In this document: in pieces, positions 12,395 through 17,769 of the stretch
How positions within the stretch are numbered: position 1 is the stretch's first letter
Layout of the letters: each line of letters opens with the position of its first letter
NCBI GenBank assembly: GCA_937919435.1
Contig: CALFRR010000144.1
Span: 1 to 17,769, forward strand
Direction: 5' to 3'
Source of the DNA: an uncultured Alphaproteobacteria bacterium
GTDB taxonomy: Bacteria; Pseudomonadota; Alphaproteobacteria; Rhizobiales; Ancalomicrobiaceae
Length of the DNA: 17,769 bases
The notes under the pieces: model-generated
The model's database searches: none
Told to the model about the DNA's origin: nothing
The model's input: the letters and a program-made list of their open reading frames with translations, nothing else
Program-made: the position numbers and the translations under genes

Positions 12395-15025
12395 ATGAAG
12401 CTCTTCAAATTCCTCCGCGGGGACGGCCCCGCGACCGCGCCGCAGGACGAAGACCCCGACCGCGTGACGCTCGTCGCGCCGATCGGCGGTCGCCTGGTCG
12501 AGCTCGACGAGGTGCCCGATCCCGTCTTCGCCGGGCGGATCCTCGGCGACGGCTTCGCCATCGATCCGAGCGAGGGCGTGCTGCGGGCGCCCTTCACCGG
12601 AGAGGTGACCAGCGTGCACGCCGCCCGCCATGCGGTGACGCTGCGCGCGAAGAACGGCGCCGAGGTGCTGATGCATATCGGCGTCGACACCGTCGCCCTG
12701 GGCGGCAGAGGGTTCCGGGCCCATGTGAGCCGGGGCGATCGGGTGCGGGCGGGCGATCCGCTCGTCACCTTCGATGCGGCGAGCCTGCGCGCCTCGGTGC
12801 CCTCCCTCGCCATCCCGGTCATCCTGACCGACGGCGACGACTTCGTCATCGAAGCGCGCGCCGCGACCGGCACCGTCGCCGCCGGCGAGCGCTGCTGCGT
12901 GCTCGCGCCCCGACCCGCCGCGGCGCCGGACGAGCCGTCAATCGGCGCCGCCGACGTCACGGGCGAGGCGGTCGTCCGCCGCGTCGCGGAAGTGTCGGAC
13001 CCGTTCGGCATGCACGCCCGGCCCGCCGGCATCGTCGCCGGCCATGCCCGCGCCGCGCCGGTCGCGGTCACCGTCTTCCTCGGCGATCGCCGGGCCGACG
13101 CGCGCAGTTCCGTCTCGCTGATGCTGCTCGGCGCTCGTCAGGGCGATCGGCTGATCGTCGAGGCGGCGGGCCCCGAGGGCGCGGCCGCGGTGGACACGAT
13201 CGTCGCCTTCGTCGGCGAGCCGACCGAAGACCCGGTGTCGGACGGCGACGCGGCCTCCGCTCCGGAGGAGCCGGCCGCCACCCCCGTCGTGCCGCCGCCA
13301 CTCGCTCCCGGCGAGGCCCTGGTGCTCGACGGCGTGACGGCGGCGCCGGGACAGGCGGTCGGTGTTTCGCGCCGCTTCGTGCGCGAGACGCTCGCCTTCG
13401 ACGAGGCGAGCGACGACCCGGCGCGGGAGCGCGCCGCCCTCGACGATGCCCTCGCCGGAGCTCGGGCGGCGGTCGCCGCGACGCTCGCCGCGCTCGGCGA
13501 GGACGACGGGCCCGGCCACCACGGCGGCGCGCGCACCGAGATCCTGACGGCTCATCTCTCCTTCCTCGAGGATCCGTTCCTCAGGAGCACGGCGGATGCC
13601 GCGATCGAGGCCGGCAAGTCCGCCGCCCATGCCTGGACGCGCGCCGTCGACGCCCAGATCGTCGAACTCCGGGCGCTCGGCAATCGCGTGCTGGCCGAAC
13701 GCGCCACCGATCTCGAAGACATCGGGCAGCGCGTGCTCCGACTGATCCTCGGTCTGCCGGAGGAGACGCTCGACCTCGCGGAAGACACCGTCCTCTTCGC
13801 CGAGGATCTGCTGCCCTCGCAGTTCGCCGCCCTCGACCTCGATCGTCTCGCCGGCCTGTGTCTCGCCGCCAGCGGGCCGACGTCGCACGTCGCCATTCTC
13901 GCCGCCGCGCGCGGCATCCCGGCGATCGTCGCGACCGGTCCGGGCGCCCTGCGGGTTCCCGACGGTCAGAGGGTGATCGTCGAGGCCGAGGGCGCGCGCG
14001 TCCGGATCAACCCCGCGTCGGACGAGGTCGAAGCGACCGAGGCACGCATCCGTCGCCGCCGGACCCGCCGTGCCGAGGCGCTTCGGCAGGCCGACGTCGA
14101 ATGCCGCATGGCCGACGGCACGCGCATCGAGGTGGTCGCCAATCTCGGATCGCTCGCCGACGTCTCCCGTGCGCTCGCCGCCGGCGCGGAAGGCTGCGGC
14201 CTCCTGCGCAGCGAGTTCCTCTATCTCGACCGCACCGTCGCGCCGACCGAGGACGAACAGCACGCCCGCTATCAGGCGATCGTCTCGGCGCTCGGCGGAC
14301 GTTCGGCGATCATCCGCACGCTCGACGCCGGTGCCGACAAGGACGTGCCCTACATCCACCTGCCGACCGAGGACAACCCGGCGCTCGGCCTGCGCGGCAT
14401 CCGCACCAGCCTGTGGCAGCCGGAGATCCTGCGCTCCCAGATCCGGGCCCTGCTCCGGGTCGAACCCGCCGGCGCCTGCCGTATCCTGTTGCCGATGATC
14501 TCGACGCTCGCCGATCTGCGGACCGTCCGGGCGGTGATCGAGACCGAACGCCTGGCGCTCGGCCGCGAGACGCCGGTCGAGATCGGCATCATGGTGGAAG
14601 TGCCGTCGGCGGCGTTGCTCTCGGCGCATTTCGCGGCGGAAGTCGACTTCTTCTCGATCGGCACCAACGACCTCACCCAGTACGCGCTCGCCATGGATCG
14701 CTGCAATCCGCGGCTCGCCCAACAGCTCGATCCGTTCCATCCGGCGGTACTGAAGCTGATCGCGCTGGCGGTCGAGGGGGCGCGGAGGCACGGCCGATGG
14801 GTCGGCGTCTGCGGCAATCTCGCCTCGTATCCGATCGCCGCGCCGCTGCTGATCGGCCTCGGCGTGACCGAGCTCTCGGCCGGCGCGGAGGCGATCCCGG
14901 AGATCAAGGCGATGGTGCGCGGCCTCGCCATGGAACGGTGCGTCGCGGTCGCGCGTGCGGCGCTCGAGCTCGGAAACGGATCGGACGTTCGCCGTCTGCT
15001 CGCGACCGAGTGGCCGGATTTCTGA
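12395..15025 (+). CDS. Fused PTS phosphoryl-transfer protein: EIIA(Glc-type)-HPr-EI
   Basis: The 876-residue protein carries three phosphocarrier modules in series. EIIA of the glucose/Crr type spans about residues 22-150, with active H94 in VLMHIGVDTV. HPr spans about 188-275, with active H207 in GMHARPAG. Enzyme I spans about 305-876, with phospho-histidine H498 in GPTSHVAILAAARGIPA, the signature FFSIGTNDLTQYALAMDR and a late cysteine (about C806) in GVCGNLAS. Ala/Pro/Asp-rich linkers separate the modules (near 171-187 and 276-305). It would carry phosphate from PEP to the EIIB domain of ScrA. The domain order resembles NagF-type multiphosphoryl proteins; FruB-type ones carry a fructose-class EIIA instead. 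ATG 12395 has GGGAG 8 nt upstream; ATG 12350, which overlaps the scrB stop, would add 15 residues and cannot be excluded. Confidence 0.92.
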   Translation: MKLFKFLRGDGPATAPQDEDPDRVTLVAPIGGRLVELDEVPDPVFAGRILGDGFAIDPSEGVLRAPFTGEVTSVHAARHAVTLRAKNGAEVLMHIGVDTVALGGRGFRAHVSRGDRVRAGDPLVTFDAASLRASVPSLAIPVILTDGDDFVIEARAATGTVAAGERCCVLAPRPAAAPDEPSIGAADVTGEAVVRRVAEVSDPFGMHARPAGIVAGHARAAPVAVTVFLGDRRADARSSVSLMLLGARQGDRLIVEAAGPEGAAAVDTIVAFVGEPTEDPVSDGDAASAPEEPAATPVVPPPLAPGEALVLDGVTAAPGQAVGVSRRFVRETLAFDEASDDPARERAALDDALAGARAAVAATLAALGEDDGPGHHGGARTEILTAHLSFLEDPFLRSTADAAIEAGKSAAHAWTRAVDAQIVELRALGNRVLAERATDLEDIGQRVLRLILGLPEETLDLAEDTVLFAEDLLPSQFAALDLDRLAGLCLAASGPTSHVAILAAARGIPAIVATGPGALRVPDGQRVIVEAEGARVRINPASDEVEATEARIRRRRTRRAEALRQADVECRMADGTRIEVVANLGSLADVSRALAAGAEGCGLLRSEFLYLDRTVAPTEDEQHARYQAIVSALGGRSAIIRTLDAGADKDVPYIHLPTEDNPALGLRGIRTSLWQPEILRSQIRALLRVEPAGACRILLPMISTLADLRTVRAVIETERLALGRETPVEIGIMVEVPSAALLSAHFAAEVDFFSIGTNDLTQYALAMDRCNPRLAQQLDPFHPAVLKLIALAVEGARRHGRWVGVCGNLASYPIAAPLLIGLGVTELSAGAEAIPEIKAMVRGLAMERCVAVARAALELGNGSDVRRLLATEWPDF

Positions 15026-15044
15026 ACGATCGCACGGAGCGACC

Positions 15045-15069
15045 GACGGCGGCCCGACCGGCGGCCGTC
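15045..15069 (+). other. Intercistronic hairpin before scrK
   Basis: GACGGC (15045-15050) and GCCGTC (15064-15069) can pair around a 13-nt G+C-rich loop in the 73-nt gap between the EI-fusion gene and scrK. There is no T-tract. It is a candidate processing or stability element. Confidence 0.3.
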
Positions 15070-15098
15070 ACGCCACGGACTCAGGGAGTGAAGGCAAC

Positions 15099-16043
15099 AT
15101 GATCCTCGTGACCGGTGAAACCATCGTCGACTTCATCGAATCCGGCCGCTCCGGCGACAGCCGCACCTACCAAGCCGTCATCGGCGGGTCGCCGCTGAAC
15201 GTGGCGACGGCGCTGGCGCGGCTCGGCCGTGCGGTCGCCTTCTTCGGGGCGATCTCGACCGATCGCTTCGGTCGCGACGTGATCGATCGGCTCGCCCGGG
15301 AGGGCGTCGACACCAGCCTGGTGCGGCGCACGGACCACCCCGCGCCGCTCGCCTTCGCCTCGCTCGACGACGAGGGCGTGGCGCACTACACGTTCAGGCT
15401 CGTCGGGTCGGCCGATCTGTCGCTCGGCGTCGACGATCTGCCCGAGACGCTGCCCGAGTCGATCGACTGCCTCCACTTCGGTTCGGTCGCGGCGGCGGTC
15501 GAACCGAGCGCATCGGCGCTCGTGGCGCTCGTCGAGCGCTACGGCGACGATCGGGTGGTGTCGTTCGACCCCAACGTCCGTGCCGCCGTCATCCCCGATC
15601 GCGGTGCCTGGCTCGCCCGCTTCGACGCGCTGCTGCCGCGCCTCGACGTCCTCAAGGCGAGCGCCGAGGACGTCGCCTGGATCTTCGGCACCGACGACAT
15701 CGAAGCCGTCGCGCGGACGTGGTCGCGCATCGGTCCGAAGCTCGCGGTGATCACGGCCGGGGCCGAGGGCGCGGTCGCCGCCGTGCGGGGGGAGGTGGTG
15801 CGGATGCCGGCCGCGCCGGTCGACTGCATCGACACGATCGGCGCCGGCGACGCCTTCCAGGGCACGCTGCTCGACGGCATCGCCTTCCACGGACTGATGA
15901 GCAAATCGGCCCTGGCCGAACTCGATCCGGTGTCGCTGCCGTCGTTGCTACGGCCGGCGATCGCCGTCGCGGGCCGGGTCTGCGAGCGGCGCGGCGCCGA
16001 TTTTCCCCGCGGCGCCGAGATCGCCGAACTCCTGTCGAAGTGA
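15099..16043 (+). CDS. scrK: Fructokinase (PfkB/ribokinase family)
   Basis: The 314-residue enzyme has both PfkB signatures: the N-terminal IGGSPLNVATALARLG (residues 28-43, sugar binding) and the C-terminal DTIGAGDAF (245-253), whose D251 is the catalytic base and whose glycines form the anion hole. It would phosphorylate the free fructose released by ScrB to fructose-6-phosphate, which completes sucrose catabolism; a PTS-imported sucrose leaves this hexose unphosphorylated. The ATG at 15099 follows GGAG (15085-15088) and gives the family start MILVTGETIVDFI. The frame is open upstream to 14955 but that part overlaps the EI gene. Substrate specificity comes from context, because PfkB kinases are hard to separate by sequence. 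Confidence 0.9.
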   Translation: MILVTGETIVDFIESGRSGDSRTYQAVIGGSPLNVATALARLGRAVAFFGAISTDRFGRDVIDRLAREGVDTSLVRRTDHPAPLAFASLDDEGVAHYTFRLVGSADLSLGVDDLPETLPESIDCLHFGSVAAAVEPSASALVALVERYGDDRVVSFDPNVRAAVIPDRGAWLARFDALLPRLDVLKASAEDVAWIFGTDDIEAVARTWSRIGPKLAVITAGAEGAVAAVRGEVVRMPAAPVDCIDTIGAGDAFQGTLLDGIAFHGLMSKSALAELDPVSLPSLLRPAIAVAGRVCERRGADFPRGAEIAELLSK

Positions 16044-16055
16044 ACGGCCTCGCGC

Positions 16056-16087
16056 CACCCCGGCGATTGACGGCCGGGTCCGGGGTG
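16056..16087 (+). terminator. Hairpin after scrK, possible terminator or attenuator
   Basis: CACCCCGG (16056-16063) and CCGGGGTG (16080-16087) form a perfect 8-bp stem with a 16-nt loop. An alternative pairing, CCCGG (16059-16063) with CCGGG (16074-16078), uses the same left arm. The stem starts 13 nt after the scrK stop but has no T-tract. Confidence 0.4.
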
Positions 16088-16144
16088 CGCAGACTGTCCG
16101 CCCGCACAGGGCCGACGAGGCCGCGCCGATGCCGGCTCGGGCGG

Positions 16145-16162
16145 GCGTTCCGGGAGGAACGC
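16145..16162 (+). other. Compact stem-loop in the scrR leader
   Basis: GCGTTCC (16145-16151) and GGAACGC (16156-16162) form a perfect 7-bp stem closed by GGGA, a GNRA-type tetraloop. It lies 83 nt before the regulator's ATG. It could be an RNA structure in the leader or a protein-binding dyad; it does not resemble the LacI-type operators elsewhere in the cluster. Confidence 0.4.
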
Positions 16163-16245
16163 GTCATCTGCGGACGAGGTGCGCGGAACGGGCGGTCCGT
16201 TTCGTTTCGCCTCGTCGGACGGCGACCGCCGACACTCGGGATCCG

Positions 16246-17265
16246 ATGCCTCGACAGAACCTCAACATCCGTCAGCTCGCCGAGAAGGCCGGCGTTTCGA
16301 CGTCGACCATTTCGCGGGTGCTGAACAACTCCGGCTACGTTCGGCAGGAGGTGCGCGCCCATGTCGAGCGCATCATCGCCGAGACCGGCTACATCCCGAG
16401 CGGCATCGCCAAGCACCTGAAGAGCAGCCGATCGAACATGGTCGGCGTGATCATTCCGCGCATCAACTCCTTCGCCTCGAGCGAGATCACCGCCGGCATC
16501 TCGACCGAACTCGCCGAGAGCGATCTCATGACCATCCTCGGCAACTCGGCGAACTCGCCCGAGGCCGAAATGAACTACATCGAGATCTTCAAGCGGCAGC
16601 GCGTCTGCGGCGTCATCATCCTGGCGACGGTTCTGACCGAGCGCCATCTCGAGGCGATGAAGGACCTCGGCGTTCCGGTCGTGGTCGTCGGCCAGGACGC
16701 GAGTGCATCCGGATTCCCTTCCGTTCTGCAGGACGAACGCCGTGCGGTGCGCCAGATCACCGATTACGTCCTGCGCTGCGGCCATCGCCGGATCGGTCTC
16801 GTCGGCGTCGCTGATTGGGACATCCAGGTCGGTTGCGAGCGCAAGGGCGGCTGGGTCGACGCCCTCGAGGCGGCGGGCATCGAACCTCGTCCCGAAGACG
16901 TGGCGCTCGGCGGTTTCGACCTGACCGACGGCGCCGCCGGCATCGACCGCATCGTGCCGTTCGTCAGCGACACGACGCCGACGGCGGTCGTCGCCGTCAC
17001 AGACCGCCTGGCGATCGGGGCGATGAGCCGCCTGCTGGAACGTCGTACCCGCGTGCCGGACGAGATTTCCGTCGTCGGGGTCGGCGACATCGACGTCGCT
17101 TCTGCCTACCGGCCCAAGTTGACGACCATTCACTTCGATTATTTCGGGACCGGCAAGGCGGCGGCCGAGATGCTGATCGCGACGCTCGACGGCGCGACGA
17201 ACGAACTGCGTCGCATCATGCCCTTCGATCTGCGCATCCGCGACAGCGTCTCGATCCTCGACTGA
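16246..17265 (+). CDS. scrR: LacI-family transcriptional regulator of the sucrose regulon
   Basis: The 339-residue protein starts with a LacI-type helix-turn-helix (IRQLAEKAGVSTSTISRVLN, residues 8-27) and hinge helix (SGIAKHLKSSRS). The periplasmic-binding-protein-like ligand domain follows from MVGVIIPRI (about residue 65) to the C-terminus. It is the last gene of the cluster and should bind the two TGGTATCGATACCA-like operators ahead of the porin and scrA genes, releasing them when a sucrose-derived ligand (fructose or a phosphorylated product, by analogy with ScrR proteins) is present. The ATG at 16246 gives the usual short N-terminal arm; the upstream in-frame ATG at 16129 would add 39 unrelated residues. 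No copy of the operator is seen before its own start, so autoregulation is not evident. Confidence 0.9.
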   Translation: MPRQNLNIRQLAEKAGVSTSTISRVLNNSGYVRQEVRAHVERIIAETGYIPSGIAKHLKSSRSNMVGVIIPRINSFASSEITAGISTELAESDLMTILGNSANSPEAEMNYIEIFKRQRVCGVIILATVLTERHLEAMKDLGVPVVVVGQDASASGFPSVLQDERRAVRQITDYVLRCGHRRIGLVGVADWDIQVGCERKGGWVDALEAAGIEPRPEDVALGGFDLTDGAAGIDRIVPFVSDTTPTAVVAVTDRLAIGAMSRLLERRTRVPDEISVVGVGDIDVASAYRPKLTTIHFDYFGTGKAAAEMLIATLDGATNELRRIMPFDLRIRDSVSILD

Positions 17266-17370
17266 CACGGGGATGAGACGTGTTCGACAATGAATAGTTT
17301 CCCGTGGGCCGAGTACGACGTGAAGGACCGGACCTCTCGACCCAAAAGGTCAGACCGGGTACGGACCCGA

Positions 17371-17769
17371 TCATCTGCTTCGACGTCGAATGGTCTCCGA
17401 GGGGTATTCGCCGACGATCCCAAAGTACTCACCTGCGAAACGTCCAGTGTTGCTGAAACCCCATTTGCGAGCTGCGTCGGTGATCGTCGGCGTCGCGCCA
17501 CTCTCCAGATCGCGATGTGCTCCCTCGAGGCGCGCACGCCTCAGAAGTTGATGCGGAGGCGTGCCGACGTGCTTGCGAAAGCCGGCTTGCAGGAGCCTGA
17601 CGCTGATTCCCAACTGTTCGGCCAAGTCGTGGATGGAGAGCGGTCGCTCCTGGGTTCGAATGATGTCCACCCCCCGCAACACCAGGTCTTTGGATGCCGT
17701 CAATGTGGCGTGAGGGGGTGACGACATAGAACGGGCAGAAAACCACGCTAAGCGGACATAGAGTGAACA
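17371..17769 (-). CDS. AraC-family regulator, C-terminal part (runs off the right edge)
   Basis: The last 100 residues form an AraC/XylS DNA-binding domain with two helix-turn-helix motifs: LSIHDLAEQLGISVRLLQAGFRK and TITDAARKWGFSNTGRFAGEYF, followed by GEYPSETIRRR. An ATG at 17727 would give 118 residues, but the frame stays open to the window end with no stop. Characterised proteins of this class are about 300 residues, with an N-terminal sensing domain, so I treat this as the 3' part of a larger gene. It is convergent with the LacI-type gene, 105 bp apart, and has no evident link to the sucrose genes. The effector is unknown. Confidence 0.85.
   Translation of the reverse strand, partial: CSLYVRLAWFSARSMSSPPHATLTASKDLVLRGVDIIRTQERPLSIHDLAEQLGISVRLLQAGFRKHVGTPPHQLLRRARLEGAHRDLESGATPTITDAARKWGFSNTGRFAGEYFGIVGEYPSETIRRRSR

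Noticed and set aside
12938..14791. A 617-codon open frame on the minus strand
   Set aside because: It is antisense to the HPr-EI part of the PTS fusion, without family features.
17356..17369. CGGGT-ACGG-ACCCG hairpin between the convergent LacI- and AraC-type genes
   Set aside because: A 5-bp stem without a T-tract is expected by chance at this base composition.
1..17769. CRISPR arrays, tRNA and rRNA genes, tandem repeats
   Set aside because: No regularly spaced repeats, cloverleaf candidates or rRNA-like segments were seen on either strand.

Overview
The window is about two-thirds G+C and reads as an alphaproteobacterial chromosome, most likely Hyphomicrobiales (Rhizobiales). Supporting signs are a rhizobial-type Porin_2 porin, a DUF1612/RHE_PE00001-type protein and the general gene style. 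The genus is not determinable from sequence alone; families that carry transport-type PTS genes, such as Pleomorphomonas relatives, are only a guess.

Positions 1-5,500 look like an accessory island. The left edge carries the start of an IS3-family transposase orfA. Next comes a DUF1778-GNAT (TacAT-type) toxin-antitoxin pair on the minus strand, with a promoter holding a palindrome exactly between its -35 and -10 boxes. A DUF1612 helix-turn-helix protein follows, also on the minus strand. Divergent from it is a compact operon of a Phd/YefM antitoxin, a VapC PIN-domain toxin and a tyrosine recombinase, joined by two 4-nt overlaps and driven by a clear sigma-70-like promoter. A perfect 14+14 bp inverted repeat with a 5-nt centre lies just upstream, shaped like a tyrosine-recombinase core site. 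Two uncharacterised ORFs close this part.

Positions 5,570-7,450 hold a divergent pair: an EamA/DMT-family exporter (minus) and a LysR-type regulator (plus), sharing a palindrome in the 99-bp spacer.

Positions 7,850-17,265 form a complete sucrose phosphotransferase regulon, all on the plus strand: Porin_2 porin, sucrose EIIBC (scrA), sucrose-6-phosphate hydrolase (scrB), a fused EIIA(Glc-type)-HPr-EI protein, fructokinase (scrK) and a LacI-family regulator (scrR). In the proposed pathway sucrose crosses the outer membrane through the porin. PEP phosphate passes along EI-HPr-EIIA within the fusion to EIIB, and sucrose enters as sucrose-6-phosphate. ScrB splits this to glucose-6-phosphate and fructose, and ScrK phosphorylates the fructose. 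Two near-identical LacI-type operators (consensus TGGTATCGATACCA), one ahead of the porin and one ahead of scrA, tie the cluster together.

The right edge holds the C-terminal DNA-binding half of an AraC-family regulator on the minus strand, running out of the window. No rRNA, tRNA or CRISPR array was seen.
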